From: Brevibacillus sp. SYP-B805
GTDB taxonomy: Bacteria; Bacillota; Bacilli; Brevibacillales; Brevibacillaceae
DNA length: 64,000 bases
NCBI RefSeq assembly: GCF_011059135.1
Contig: NZ_JAALGD010000005.1
Coordinates: 139,629-203,628, forward strand
Direction of reading: 5' to 3'
In this document: piece by piece, positions 17,465 to 27,224 of the stretch
Layout of the letters: every line of letters begins with the position of its first letter
Numbering within the stretch: the stretch's first letter is position 1
Position numbers and translations under genes: made by a program
The notes under the pieces: generated by a model
Seen by the model: the letters and a program-made list of their open reading frames with translations, nothing else
Databases searched by the model: none
What the model was told of the DNA's origin: nothing

Positions 17465-19243
17465 ATGTCCGAAACCCAAGCATTGATTCGCGGCGGCAGC
17501 TTTTTGATCGACGCCGGTTCGGCCGACGACGTGTTCACGCTGGAAGAGCTGACCGATGAGCAAAAGATGATGGCGGATACGACCGAGGATTTTATCCGCA
17601 ACGAAGTACGCCCCCACATGGAAGAGCTGGAGCACCAAAATTTTGACCTGTCCGTAAAACTGTTGAAAAAAGCAGGGGAGCTGGGCCTCCTGGCTGCAGA
17701 CGTGCCGGAGAAATACGAGGGCCTCGGCCTCGACAAGATCAGCGCCGCGCTGTTGGGGGAAAAATTCGCCCTGGCCCGCGGCTTCGCCATCACCTTCGGC
17801 GCACACGTGGGCATCGGATCCCTGCCGATCGTCTACTTCGGCAATGAAGATCAGAAGCGGCGCTACCTGCCTGACCTCGCGACCGGCAAGCGCATTGCCG
17901 CCTACTGCCTGACCGAGCCAGGCTCCGGCTCCGACGCGCTGGGCGCCAAGACGACGGCCAAATTGTCGGAAGACGGCAAATATTACATCCTGAACGGCAC
18001 CAAGCAGTTTATCACCAACGCCGCCTTCGCCGATGTGTTCATCGTCTATGCCAAAATCGACGGCGAGCATTTCTCCGCCTTTATCGTAGAGCGTGAGTTC
18101 CCGGGCGTCTCGGTCGGTGCGGAAGAGAAGAAAATGGGGATCAAGTGCTCCTCCACCCGCCCGCTGATCCTCGAAGACGCGAAGGTGCCGGTCGAGAACC
18201 TGCTCGGCGAACCTGGCAAGGGCCATGTGATCGCGTTCAACATCCTGAACGTCGGCCGCTACAAGCTGGCGGTTGGCACGGTCGGCTCCGCCAAGCACGC
18301 GCTGCACCTTGCCACCACTTATGCCAAAGAGCGCAAGCAGTTCAAAACGCCGCTTGCCAACTTTGCCATCATCAAAAATAAGCTGGCCAATATGGCCACC
18401 AAAATCTATGCGGCCGAATCTTCCGTCTATCGCACGGTTGGCCTGTTTGACGCCGCGCTCTCCAGACTGGGCGACAAGGCGGAGGACGGCCGGGAAGTGG
18501 CCAAAGCGATCGCCGAATACGCCATCGAGTGCTCCATCAACAAAGTGTTCGCTTCCGAAGTGCTCGACTTCTGCGTGGATGAGGGCGTCCAAATCCACGG
18601 CGGCTACGGCTTCATCCAGGAGTATGAAATCGAAGGGATGTACCGCGATTCCCGCATCAACCGCATCTTCGAAGGAACCAACGAAATCAACCGCCTGCTG
18701 ATCCCGGATACGCTGGTGAAGAAAGCGATGAAAGGCGAACTGCCGCTGTTGCAAGCGGCTGCCGGCCTGCAGGAAGAGCTGATGAGCTATTATCCGGAAG
18801 AGATCGAGGATGCGCCGCTCGCCCAAGAAAAACATCTGATCGAGATGACACGCAAGATCATCCTGATGGTGGCAGGCTCCGCGCTGATGAAATACCAGCA
18901 GGCCATTGCCCAGGAGCAAGAACTGCTGACGATTGCGGCAGACATGCTGATCGAGCTGTACGCGATGGACAGCATGGTGAAGCGCACCGAGAAGGCCATT
19001 GCGAAGAACGGTCTGGAGAAAGAGCAGCAGAAGCTGGATATGACCGCCGTCTATGTGCACGAAGCGTTTGACAGGGTGGAAGCATGGGCGAAGGAAGCGC
19101 TGGCCGCCATGGAAGAGGGCGACGATCTGCGCCTGCGCCTCTCCATCCTGAAAAAGCTGACGCGCCGCAATCCGCTCAACACCATCCATCTGAAACGGGC
19201 GATCGCCGAGCGTGTGATTGCAGCGGACGGCTACGTCGTGTAA
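17465..19243 (+). CDS. fadE: Acyl-CoA dehydrogenase
   Basis: FAD-dependent first step of beta-oxidation. The protein is 592 residues, longer than the ~380 of short/medium-chain enzymes and similar to Bacillus FadE, with an additional C-terminal helical region. Recognisable segments are AAYCLTEPGSGSDALGAKTT (flavin/substrate), YKLAVGTVGSAKHALHLATT, and VQIHGGYGFIQEYEIEGMYR near the catalytic region. ATG 17465 has an AGAAGGAG box. It ends the fadNAE operon, followed by a clear terminator at 19271. Electron acceptor would be an ETF, which is not encoded in this window. Confidence 0.96.
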   Translation: MSETQALIRGGSFLIDAGSADDVFTLEELTDEQKMMADTTEDFIRNEVRPHMEELEHQNFDLSVKLLKKAGELGLLAADVPEKYEGLGLDKISAALLGEKFALARGFAITFGAHVGIGSLPIVYFGNEDQKRRYLPDLATGKRIAAYCLTEPGSGSDALGAKTTAKLSEDGKYYILNGTKQFITNAAFADVFIVYAKIDGEHFSAFIVEREFPGVSVGAEEKKMGIKCSSTRPLILEDAKVPVENLLGEPGKGHVIAFNILNVGRYKLAVGTVGSAKHALHLATTYAKERKQFKTPLANFAIIKNKLANMATKIYAAESSVYRTVGLFDAALSRLGDKAEDGREVAKAIAEYAIECSINKVFASEVLDFCVDEGVQIHGGYGFIQEYEIEGMYRDSRINRIFEGTNEINRLLIPDTLVKKAMKGELPLLQAAAGLQEELMSYYPEEIEDAPLAQEKHLIEMTRKIILMVAGSALMKYQQAIAQEQELLTIAADMLIELYAMDSMVKRTEKAIAKNGLEKEQQKLDMTAVYVHEAFDRVEAWAKEALAAMEEGDDLRLRLSILKKLTRRNPLNTIHLKRAIAERVIAADGYVV

Positions 19244-19270
19244 TCATCCGCCGCTTTGACAACCGGAAAA

Positions 19271-19301
19271 GAAGCTGGGGAACGCTCCTCAGCTTCTTTT
19301 T
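19271..19301 (+). terminator. Terminator of the fadNAE operon
   Basis: GAAGCTGGGG / CCTCAGCTTC stem with one bulge, followed by TTTTTG. Confidence 0.85.
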
Positions 19302-19384
19302 GACGGTTTGCAAACGGGAAACGGGTGATAAAAGTCATGGTGGGGTGGAGAGACGAGAAGCGAATGAGGGGGGGAGCGGCTGCC

Positions 19385-20917
19385 GTGAACCATTCAAAGG
19401 TATTGCAGGAAAACATGGTGAATGTAAACCGGCTTCTGGTGAAAGTCAGCGGGATTGGGATCACGATTCTTTACGGCTTAAGCTTTGCGCTCAGCTATTT
19501 CGGGTTGATTGACATCGGTTTTGGGGATTTGTCGATTGCGACCGCCACGTCGTATTCGATTTATGCGGTGACGCTTCTGCTCTATCGCATCCCGCGTTTC
19601 CGCAGCCATTTTCATTACATTTTTCCGCTGGAACTGTATGTAACGGTCGCGATCGGGAACTACTGTTTCCACGCGCCGATTGCCACCTTTCCCATCTGGC
19701 TGCTCCCGATTATTTATGCGGGGCTGTATGCCCATCGCGGCTCGATGCTGCTTGTCACGCTTCTCGTCTTGTTCACAGCGCCGCTGGAAGCGTACTATAC
19801 AGGGGGTGCATCGGTCAGCGACATTGCGATGGCGAGCGTCGCGATGCTGTTGATCGCCCTCCGGATGATTTCCCTGGTCGGAAGCTCCCGTGCCATCATC
19901 GCCAAGACGGAAGAAGAGATCCGGAAAAACGTGCGGCTGCAGCAGGAAAATGAGCGGTTGATGAAGGAAGTGGCAGATACGGCGGAAGAAGTGGGCCGGG
20001 TGGTGGCGCAGATGATGCAGGTGGCGCAGGAAACGCGGCTGGCGATGGCCCAGATTGCCAGCGGGGCGGATGAAATCATCGCGCGCAGCCATGCTTCCCA
20101 ACAGGTGCTGCTGGATAACCAGGCCCAAGTGGAACAGCAGGTGGCCAACGCGGCTCATATCGGCGAGGCAGCGTCGCAGGTGGTCCTGCATACCGACCAG
20201 GTCCGGGCGCAGGCGGCCGCCGGAGAAGAGGTGGTCGGACGGATGGTCGCCGTCATTCGGACGATGGATGACCAGTCGCGGGAAACGGCGGAAAAAGTAC
20301 GGCTGCTGACCGGTCATACCGAAGCGATCAATACGTTTAGCAATCAGATTGCGAATATTGCCAAAAATGTGACGGTTGTGGCGATCAATGCTTCGATTGA
20401 AGCGGCGCGGGCTGGTACGGCAGGGCGCACCTTCCAGGTGGTGGCCGAGCAGGTACAGGCGCTTGCCAGACAGACCTCGGAAGCGGCGGAAGCGATCGGC
20501 AGCCTGGCGGAACGGGTCAAAACGGATCTGCAGCAGGTGAACCGGACGATTGAGGAGAACTCCGCCGTGGTGCAAAACGGGGTGGACATCTCGGCGGACG
20601 CCCGGCAGAAGCTGCAGGCGATCAGCAAGGCGGTGGAGGAGATTCACCTCCTCCTGCAGGGCGTAGCGGGCGATGCGGCCGCCCAGCAGGCCTCCGCCAA
20701 CCAACTGGCGGCCGGCATTTCCACCCTGCGCAGCAAGACGGAGGAGACCATGGCCAACATCGAAGTGGCGGCAGCCTCTACCGAAGAAACCGCCGCGATC
20801 ATGGACGAATACGTGCAGGTGGTGGAGCGGCTGCGAGAGCGGGCGGCCGCCCTGCAGGAATTGATCGCCAGATTCGACGCCCATGCCGGGCAGCATGGTG
20901 GAAGGACGGAAAAATGA
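19385..20917 (+). CDS. Methyl-accepting chemotaxis protein with multi-pass membrane sensor
   Basis: About 510 residues from GTG 19385, which lies 7 nt after GGGGGGAG. Residues ~20-165 contain about six hydrophobic helices (for example ITILYGLSFALSYFGL, FPLELYVTVAIGNYCF, MLLVTLLVLFTAPLEAYY), with no large extracellular domain. A coiled coil (KTEEEIRKNVRLQQENERLM) then leads into a cytoplasmic MCP signalling domain containing NVTVVAINASIEAARAG and FQVVAEQVQALARQTSEAAE. No HAMP domain is evident. It would relay membrane or intramembrane signals to CheA/CheW. Single gene, own terminator; ligand unknown. Confidence 0.92.
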   Translation: MNHSKVLQENMVNVNRLLVKVSGIGITILYGLSFALSYFGLIDIGFGDLSIATATSYSIYAVTLLLYRIPRFRSHFHYIFPLELYVTVAIGNYCFHAPIATFPIWLLPIIYAGLYAHRGSMLLVTLLVLFTAPLEAYYTGGASVSDIAMASVAMLLIALRMISLVGSSRAIIAKTEEEIRKNVRLQQENERLMKEVADTAEEVGRVVAQMMQVAQETRLAMAQIASGADEIIARSHASQQVLLDNQAQVEQQVANAAHIGEAASQVVLHTDQVRAQAAAGEEVVGRMVAVIRTMDDQSRETAEKVRLLTGHTEAINTFSNQIANIAKNVTVVAINASIEAARAGTAGRTFQVVAEQVQALARQTSEAAEAIGSLAERVKTDLQQVNRTIEENSAVVQNGVDISADARQKLQAISKAVEEIHLLLQGVAGDAAAQQASANQLAAGISTLRSKTEETMANIEVAAASTEETAAIMDEYVQVVERLRERAAALQELIARFDAHAGQHGGRTEK

Positions 20918-20932
20918 AGGCGTTTCGTATTG

Positions 20933-20967
20933 AGAGGTCAGCCGGAACATACCGGTTGACCTTTTTT
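20933..20967 (+). terminator. Terminator after chemoreceptor gene
   Basis: GGTCAGCCGG / CCGGTTGACC stem with a 6-nt loop, followed by TTTTTT. Confidence 0.85.
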
Positions 20968-21027
20968 CTTGAAAAGGGTTTGCCGTTTCGGGAGCGGCTG
21001 CAATCCCCGTTAGCTTAATAAATCCGT

Positions 21028-21602
21028 CTAATATTCGTAGCCCCTAACCTTCGAAAATACGTTTATATCCGCTAAATCACCTGATTCATCCAAGCTAACA
21101 CGACGCAATGTTCCCTCAAATGTAAAACCAGCTCGCTCTGCAACCCGAATGCTAGCGGTGTTTCGGCTATCACAACGAATCTCAATACGGTTCGCTTCTA
21201 ATTCACTAATTGCAAAGGATGTTAAACCGTTAACTGCTTCCGTCATTAGCCCCTCTCCAGTACGTGATGTCCTAAGCCAGTATCCAATTTCAAACTTGCG
21301 AACCTTCCAATCCAAACGGTGGAGTCCACTACTTCCTACAAACTCACCCGTAAACTTATCAATCAAGTGAAAAACTAAATCAGAACGCTCTAAAAAGTTA
21401 AGCCTAGCTTTCCGTACATATGCTTCTGATTCTTCAACCGAAAGGATGTTTTTTACAAAAGGTAACCATGGTCGCAACTCATTTACACTTTCACAAATAG
21501 CCTCGTTTACAAGAAGTCCGTCTCCCCATTGTGGAGCGCGAATTATTAGACGACAGTTTCAAATTCTTCTGGAAATGAAAGCAAAATGGGATTTCCGTTC
21601 AC
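21028..21602 (-). pseudogene. GNAT-family acetyltransferase broken by a frameshift near its start
   Basis: The minus strand has a GTG at 21602 after AAGGGGG, encoding VNGNPILLSFPEEFETVV and then two stops. A one-base shift at about 21550 restores RLIIRAPQWGDGLLVNEAIC, which runs into the long frame ending at 21028. The restored protein would be about 190 residues with RimL-type features: FEIGYWLRTSRTGEGLMTEA (acetyl-CoA loop region) and IEIRCDSRNTASIRVAERAG. Translation of the 149-residue downstream part from an internal TTG lacks a ribosome binding site. The sequence is A+T-rich compared with its neighbours, suggesting foreign origin. A sequencing error remains possible. Confidence 0.7.
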
Positions 21603-21796
21603 GGTTTAGCCCCCTTAAATATCCATAAATTTCCATAATAATATCATAATAAAACCTTTTTGATCAATAATTCAAAATGGGTATTGAGCAGTACTGCCCG
21701 TTACAGAGAAAAGCCCTGCTGGGCGGGCAGCGAAGCGGAGCAATGAAAACGGCCCCCTCTTTCACATGATCGCCCCCTCCATGCGCATATCTAATT

Positions 21797-21880
21797 TTGT
21801 CAACTGAACATGTGACGATGTTGCGTTTTCCTTTTGTTGTCCCCCTTTATGTAACCGCTTTATATTTATATCGTAACCGC
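21797..21880 (+). promoter_or_regulatory. Control region of the mannitol locus
   Basis: This is the informative part of the 320-bp gap before mtlA. TTGTCA (21797-21802) and TGACGA (21813-21818) form an imperfect inverted repeat resembling MtlR sites. A weak promoter TTGTCC (21837-21842), 18 bp, TATATT (21861-21866) follows. GTAACCGC is directly repeated at 21851 and 21873; the first copy partly fits a CcpA cre site. The rest of the gap holds a CTGCCCG/CGGGCAG inverted repeat near 21693-21734 and no gene. Confidence 0.4.
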
Positions 21881-21922
21881 ATTCATACGTTTTTCGATCA
21901 ATCGAAGGGGGAGGTATTACAA

Positions 21923-23362
21923 ATGGCAGCGAACATGCAACAAAGTGCGGATTCTTCCGTTCGCGTCGGCGTCCAAAAGTTTGGCCGCTTTCTGAGCGGT
22001 ATGGTAATGCCCAATATCGGGGCGTTTATCGCCTGGGGATTCATTACCGCCTTGTTTATCCCGACGGGCTGGATTCCCAATGAAAACCTTGCCAAGCTGG
22101 TAGGACCGATGATCACCTACCTGCTGCCGTTGCTGATCGGCTATACGGGCGGTAAAATGGTTCATGACACCAGGGGCGGGGTCGTCGGTGCCGCAGCCAC
22201 CATGGGGGTTATCGTCGGCACGGATATTCCGATGTTCCTGGGAGCCATGATCATGGGACCGCTTGGCGGTTGGGTGATCAAGCAGTTTGACAAGGCCATC
22301 GAAGGAAAAGTCCGTTCCGGCTTCGAGATGCTTGTCAACAACTTCTCCGCCGGGATTATCGGCGGCCTGCTGACACTGCTGGCCTTTCTGGCAATCGGTC
22401 CTGTGGTAGCCGGACTCAGCAAGGCCCTTGCTGCCGGTGTGCAGGTGATCGTCAATGCCGGCTTGCTTCCGCTTGCCAGCATTTTCATCGAACCAGCCAA
22501 AATCTTGTTCCTGAACAACGCCATCAACCATGGCATCCTCAGCCCGCTGGGTGTGGAACAGGCGGCCAAAGCGGGCAAATCGATCTTCTTCATGCTGGAA
22601 GCCAATCCGGGCCCGGGGTTGGGAATCCTGCTGGCTTACTGGCTGGTTGGTAGAGGATCGGCCAAACAATCTGCGCCAGGTGCGGTGATCATTCACTTCC
22701 TGGGCGGGATTCACGAGATTTACTTCCCGTACATTCTGATGAACCCGCGTCTGGTATTGGCGGTCATGGCTGGCGGTATGACCGGCGTGTTCACCTTTAG
22801 TCTGTTTCATGCAGGGTTGGTTGCGCCTCCTTCGCCGGGCAGCATCTTTGCCTTCATCGCCATGGCACCCAAAGGCGGCCTGCTGCCGGTATTGGCTGGC
22901 GTGGTTACGGCTGCTGCGGTTTCCTTCTTCATTGCGGCTCTCCTGCTGAAAGCAAGCAAGCAGGATGCGGAAGAAGGCGATCTGGATAAGGCAACCGCCA
23001 AAATGAAGGAACTGAAGGGGACCCAAAACGTGGCGGCAGCGGTTCCCGCAACCGCAGAGGTTTCCGCAACGGCCGCAGCTCCTGCAAGGACAGTGAACAA
23101 AGTGGTCTTTGCCTGCGATGCCGGAATGGGGTCGAGCGCGATGGGTGCTTCCACCCTCCGCAAGAAGTTTAAAGATGCCGGACTGGACATTACCGTCATC
23201 AATACGGCCATCAACGAGATTCCGGATGATGCCGATGTCGTGGTCACGCACAAGAATCTGACAGAGCGCGCGAAGCAAAAAGCTCCTCATGCCGAACACA
23301 TCTCCATTGAGAACTTTTTAAACAGCCCTGAGTATGATCGGCTTGTGCAGCGCCTAAAATAA
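21923..23362 (+). CDS. mtlA: Mannitol-specific PTS transporter EIICB
   Basis: Membrane permease that takes up mannitol and phosphorylates it to mannitol-1-phosphate. The protein is 480 residues from ATG 21923, after GGGGGAGG. The EIIC part (residues ~20-350) has multiple helices and the family segments [20 protein letters not shown] and [20 protein letters not shown]. The EIIB domain at the C-terminus has the phosphorylated Cys398 in [16 protein letters not shown]. An Ala/Thr-rich linker joins the two. No EIIA domain is fused; EIIA is the separate mtlF gene. First gene of the mtl locus; a terminator at 23373 separates it from mtlR. Confidence 0.97.
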   Translation: MAANMQQSADSSVRVGVQKFGRFLSGMVMPNIGAFIAWGFITALFIPTGWIPNENLAKLVGPMITYLLPLLIGYTGGKMVHDTRGGVVGAAATMGVIVGTDIPMFLGAMIMGPLGGWVIKQFDKAIEGKVRSGFEMLVNNFSAGIIGGLLTLLAFLAIGPVVAGLSKALAAGVQVIVNAGLLPLASIFIEPAKILFLNNAINHGILSPLGVEQAAKAGKSIFFMLEANPGPGLGILLAYWLVGRGSAKQSAPGAVIIHFLGGIHEIYFPYILMNPRLVLAVMAGGMTGVFTFSLFHAGLVAPPSPGSIFAFIAMAPKGGLLPVLAGVVTAAAVSFFIAALLLKASKQDAEEGDLDKATAKMKELKGTQNVAAAVPATAEVSATAAAPARTVNKVVFACDAGMGSSAMGASTLRKKFKDAGLDITVINTAINEIPDDADVVVTHKNLTERAKQKAPHAEHISIENFLNSPEYDRLVQRLK

Positions 23363-23372
23363 TGGGGACCAA

Positions 23373-23410
23373 ACGCTAGTTTGCGGGCAAACTAGCGTCC
23401 ATTCTTTTTT
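23373..23410 (+). terminator. Terminator between mtlA and mtlR
   Basis: Perfect 12-bp stem ACGCTAGTTTGC / GCAAACTAGCGT followed by TTCTTTTTT. It would reduce transcription of the downstream mtlRFD genes relative to mtlA. Confidence 0.85.
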
Positions 23411-23429
23411 ATCGTAAGGGGCTATGGCG

Positions 23430-25526
23430 ATGCGTTTCTCTTCCAGACAAAAAATGATTCTTGCCAAACTGCTGCAGGAACCTCAAGGAATCACCGTCAG
23501 GGAGATTGCCGAAGAGATTGATGTAAGCACGCGGACGGTCCATCGCGAGCTGGATGAACTGGAGCCGGCGCTGGAAAGCTACCGGCTGCAGCTGATCAGG
23601 AAAATCGGCATCGGGGTTCGGCTTCAGGGAGAGGCGGCGGCCAAGGAGGCGCTGCGCCAGGATCTTGAGAAGGCGGCAGCGGATGATCTGACGCCGCATG
23701 AACGGAAAATCATCATCCTCTGTACCCTCCTGGAAGCGACCGAGCCCGTGAAGCTGCTTTCGCTCGCGCATGAGCTGAAGGTGACGACGGCAACCGTGAG
23801 TCACGATCTGGACGAATTGGAAGAGAAGATCAAGCAGTACGGTCTGCGTCTGGTCCGCAGAAGGGGATACGGCATCGAACTGCAGGGAAGCGAGACCGCC
23901 AAAAGGCTGGCGATCACCAGCCTGATTTCCGAAAATCTCAACGAATACGAGCTGATTGCGGCCCTCAAGGACTCTATTCATCAAAAGGCACAGCACCGAA
24001 CCAATTCGGTGTCGGAACGGCTGCTGGGCCTTATTGAAAAAGAGAAGCTGCTGGTGGTCGAAAGCGCCCTGCATGATTTGAAGGACGACCTGCCTTATCC
24101 CCTGGCGGACAGTGCGTTTATCGGCCTGGTAATTCATCTTGCCCTCGCCATCGAACGGGTCGAAAAAGGGGAAAAGATCCATTTCCATCAGGAATACCTG
24201 CATCAACTCGCCGACACGCAGGAGTATCAGGTGGCGGAAAAATTGCTGCGCCGACTGGAGACCCTGTTTCAGATGGAGATCCCCAGGGAGGAAATCGGCT
24301 ATATTACCATGCACCTGCGAGGGGCGAAGGTCAGGAATTCCTATCAGGATCACTATTTGTCCGACAATGTGGAGCTGATGTCCAAGGTCAAGCAGTTGAT
24401 TGCATACTGCGGCAGCAAGCTGGGTGTTGATTTCGAACACGATCAGTCGCTGCGGCACGATCTGTTGACCCACATGGAGCCGGCCCTGTACCGGCTGATG
24501 CAGGGCATGCGGATCCGAAACCCGCTGCTGGATCAGATCAAAAGAAATTACCCCGACCTGTTCGCATTGCTGGCGGATGCCGTCCGGCAGGTATTTCCCG
24601 AACTGCACGTGCCGGAGGAGGAAGTCGGCTATCTGGCCATGCATTTTGGGGCCTCGTTGGAACGATTGCACCGGCAGCATGCCCGTTATGACGCGCTGAT
24701 TGTATGTGCAACCGGCATTGGATCATCCAAAATCCTGGCCAGCCGGATCAAGAAAGAGATTCCCGAGATCGAAGGGCTGCGCAACGTCTCCCTGTTTGAG
24801 GTGAGCAGCGTTCCCAAGAGTGAATACGATCTCATCATCTCGACTGTGCAGCTTCCCTTTCACCAGGATGAATACATTTTGGTCAATCCATTGTTGACGA
24901 AAGAAGATATCGATCAGATAAAGGCTTTTCTGAAAGGGCTGGCGAGAAGGCAGTCTCTGCCCGCGGCCAGCAGGAACAAGCAGGCGGTTCGCACCTTTGA
25001 ACAGCTGCGCTCCCTGCAGATTGTCCTGACGTTTGTTCTGGGGCTGCTGGAGCGGTTTGCCTATCGGCGCATTCGGCCTCCCATCGCCGGGCTGGAAGCT
25101 GCCTTGGATGAGATCTGCGGGGAAATCGAACAGCAGGGGATCATTACCGATCGGCAAGCGGTCGTCAAGCAGCTGCTGGATCGGGAAAAGATAGGCGGCT
25201 TGGGGATTCCCGGGACGCGGCTCGCGTTGTTTCACTGCCGCAGCGATCAGGTCCAGGATGCTTTTTTTGGCGTATTTGAGTTGCCTGAGAGCCTCCGGAT
25301 CCGTTCCATGGAAAATGAGTGGATCGACGTCAAGACGATTCTGCTCCTGCTGGCGCCGAAGACGATGCCCAAAGAAGGCCTGGAAGTGCTGAGCGAGATC
25401 AGTTCGATCTTCATCGAGGATGAGGCGATTCGCTTGTTCAGCTCCGGCGAGGAAAAACGAATGCATGCTTATTTGGCAGAAACACTGAGAGACTATACGC
25501 ACAACAGGATGAGAGTGGAGGAATAA
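23430..25526 (+). CDS. mtlR: PRD-type transcriptional activator of the mannitol operon
   Basis: About 698 residues. An N-terminal HTH (ITVREIAEEIDVSTRTVHRE) and a second helix-turn-helix-like region (VTTATVSHDLDELEE) precede two PRD domains containing FIGLVIHLALAIERV / IGYITMHLRG and HVPEEEVGYLAMHFG, whose histidines are phosphorylated by HPr or EI. An EIIB-Gat-like domain follows (ALIVCATGIGSSKILASRIK) and a C-terminal EIIA-Mtl-like domain. This is the MtlR architecture; activity depends on PTS phosphorylation state. ATG 23430 is 9 nt after AAGGGG; ATG 23424 is in frame. mtlF begins 3 bp after the stop, so they are coupled. Confidence 0.95.
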   Translation: MRFSSRQKMILAKLLQEPQGITVREIAEEIDVSTRTVHRELDELEPALESYRLQLIRKIGIGVRLQGEAAAKEALRQDLEKAAADDLTPHERKIIILCTLLEATEPVKLLSLAHELKVTTATVSHDLDELEEKIKQYGLRLVRRRGYGIELQGSETAKRLAITSLISENLNEYELIAALKDSIHQKAQHRTNSVSERLLGLIEKEKLLVVESALHDLKDDLPYPLADSAFIGLVIHLALAIERVEKGEKIHFHQEYLHQLADTQEYQVAEKLLRRLETLFQMEIPREEIGYITMHLRGAKVRNSYQDHYLSDNVELMSKVKQLIAYCGSKLGVDFEHDQSLRHDLLTHMEPALYRLMQGMRIRNPLLDQIKRNYPDLFALLADAVRQVFPELHVPEEEVGYLAMHFGASLERLHRQHARYDALIVCATGIGSSKILASRIKKEIPEIEGLRNVSLFEVSSVPKSEYDLIISTVQLPFHQDEYILVNPLLTKEDIDQIKAFLKGLARRQSLPAASRNKQAVRTFEQLRSLQIVLTFVLGLLERFAYRRIRPPIAGLEAALDEICGEIEQQGIITDRQAVVKQLLDREKIGGLGIPGTRLALFHCRSDQVQDAFFGVFELPESLRIRSMENEWIDVKTILLLLAPKTMPKEGLEVLSEISSIFIEDEAIRLFSSGEEKRMHAYLAETLRDYTHNRMRVEE

Positions 25527-25528
25527 CC

Positions 25529-25966
25529 ATGGCACAACACATCATTTCGACTGACAAAATCAAGCTGAACGCCGACGTGGCAAACAAGAGAGAAGCCATC
25601 GAGCTGGCCGGACAGCTGCTTGTGGAAAATGGCCATGTGGCACCTGACTATATCGGGAAAATGCTGGAGCGTGAAGAATTGCTGACGACCTACCTGGGCA
25701 ATGGGGTAGCCATTCCGCATGGGACGAACGAATCGAAGCAGCTGATCAAATCCAGCGGCATTTCCATCGTGCAGGTTCCGAAAGGCGTTGATTTCGGCGA
25801 CGGCAACATCGCGCATGTGATCATCGGCATCGCCGGCGTAGGCGATGAACATCTCGACATCCTCTCCAAAATTGCGGTTGTCTGCTCGGAGGAGGAGAAC
25901 GTAAAAGAGATCGTGCAGGCCACCTCGGCCGAGCAGATTATCGCAATCCTCGAAAGGGGGGAATAA
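25529..25966 (+). CDS. mtlF: Mannitol-specific PTS EIIA
   Basis: Cytoplasmic phosphocarrier that passes phosphate from HPr (encoded at 60768) to MtlA. The protein is 145 residues; the phosphorylated His64 is in GNGVAIPHGTNESK, and the surrounding TTYLGNGVAIPHG and KGVDFGDGNIAHVIIGIAG match mannitol/fructose-type EIIA. It starts 3 bp after mtlR and ends 3 bp before mtlD, giving a tightly packed mtlRFD unit. Confidence 0.97.
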   Translation: MAQHIISTDKIKLNADVANKREAIELAGQLLVENGHVAPDYIGKMLEREELLTTYLGNGVAIPHGTNESKQLIKSSGISIVQVPKGVDFGDGNIAHVIIGIAGVGDEHLDILSKIAVVCSEEENVKEIVQATSAEQIIAILERGE

Positions 25967-25968
25967 CG

Positions 25969-27123
25969 ATGCTGGCCGTTCATTTTGGAGCCGGGAACAT
26001 TGGCAGAGGGTTTATCGGGCAGCTGCTGCATCAGGCAGGTTACGAGGTATGCTTTATCGATGTGAATAAAGACCTGGTCGATGAGATCAACCGTCAGAAA
26101 GCATATGTGATCCGTCTGGCGGAAGAAGGGGAAAAGACGATTACCGTAACAGGCATAGGGGCCATCCATGGGCAGGATGAAGAAGAAGTCGCCAAAGCCA
26201 TCGCGCGGGCGGACCTGGTGACAACCGCCGTCGGCCCCCATATCCTGCGCCATATCGCACCGGTGATCGCGAAAGGAATTGCGCGGCGCGCTCAGGAGAA
26301 TCAGCAACCTCTCAACGTGATCGCCTGTGAAAACATGATTGGCGGCAGCACGCAGTTGAAGTCGCATGTTTTTGCACTGCTCTCCGACCGGGAGCAGGAA
26401 TGGGCGGAGCGTCTGGTCGGATTCCCGGATGCTGCTGTCGATCGCATCGTCCCGCTACAAAAGCATGAGGACCCGCTCATGGTGACGGTGGAGCCGTATC
26501 ATGAATGGGTGGTGAATCGGGCGCAGATCAAGGGAGACGTACCGGCGATTGACGGCGTCACCTTTGTGGACGACCTGACCCCTTATATCGAAAGAAAACT
26601 GTTTACCGTCAATACGGGGCATGCGATGATTGCCTACCTGGGCTATGTGCGGGGCTACGAAACCATCGCGCAGGCGATCCGGGACGAATCTGTCTATTGG
26701 GCGGCCCGGGGGGCATTGGAAGAGTCGGGTGCCATGCTCGTCGCCAAACACGGTTTTGATCACACCGAGCATGAGCACTATATTCAAAAAATCCTGAGCC
26801 GCTTTGAAAATCCATATATATCGGACGAAGTGACACGCGTCGGGAGATCCCCGCTGCGCAAGCTGTCCCCGGATGACCGGTTGGTCGGCCCCGCCCGACA
26901 GGCGCTTGCGTACCACATACAGCCGACACATCTGGCGATGGGGATTGCGGCCGCGCTGCAATTTGACTATCCGGAAGATCAGGAGGCCCGGGAATTGGCC
27001 GCCAGCATCCGGGATCAAGGGATCGAACACACCATCACCACCTATATGGGAATTCCCCAGGACTCGCCGCTGTTTGGCCTGATCATGAACCAGTGGAAGG
27101 ACCTGCAATCGAATAAAGGATAA
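25969..27123 (+). CDS. mtlD: Mannitol-1-phosphate 5-dehydrogenase
   Basis: NAD-dependent oxidation of mannitol-1-phosphate to fructose-6-phosphate, feeding glycolysis. The protein is 384 residues, normal for the family. The N-terminal nucleotide-binding motif reads VHFGAGNIGRGFIGQLL; the family segments NVIACENMIGGST, IVPLQKHEDPLMVTVEPYHE and LFTVNTGHAMIAYLGY are present, the last including the conserved Asn/His of the active site region. AAAGGGGGGAATAACG precedes the ATG. Final gene of the locus, followed by a strong terminator. Confidence 0.97.
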   Translation: MLAVHFGAGNIGRGFIGQLLHQAGYEVCFIDVNKDLVDEINRQKAYVIRLAEEGEKTITVTGIGAIHGQDEEEVAKAIARADLVTTAVGPHILRHIAPVIAKGIARRAQENQQPLNVIACENMIGGSTQLKSHVFALLSDREQEWAERLVGFPDAAVDRIVPLQKHEDPLMVTVEPYHEWVVNRAQIKGDVPAIDGVTFVDDLTPYIERKLFTVNTGHAMIAYLGYVRGYETIAQAIRDESVYWAARGALEESGAMLVAKHGFDHTEHEHYIQKILSRFENPYISDEVTRVGRSPLRKLSPDDRLVGPARQALAYHIQPTHLAMGIAAALQFDYPEDQEARELAASIRDQGIEHTITTYMGIPQDSPLFGLIMNQWKDLQSNKG

Positions 27124-27135
27124 CGTGGGATAAAC

Positions 27136-27178
27136 GCAAGCCAGCCGATTCCGGGAGAAGAACGGCTGGCTTGCTTTG
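27136..27178 (+). terminator. Terminator of the mtl locus
   Basis: Perfect 12-bp stem GCAAGCCAGCCG / CGGCTGGCTTGC followed by TTTG. Confidence 0.8.
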
Positions 27179-27224
27179 TCACAGAAGAAAGTTCTTTATC
27201 GAGCTTAAGCGACGAAGTAAGGTT

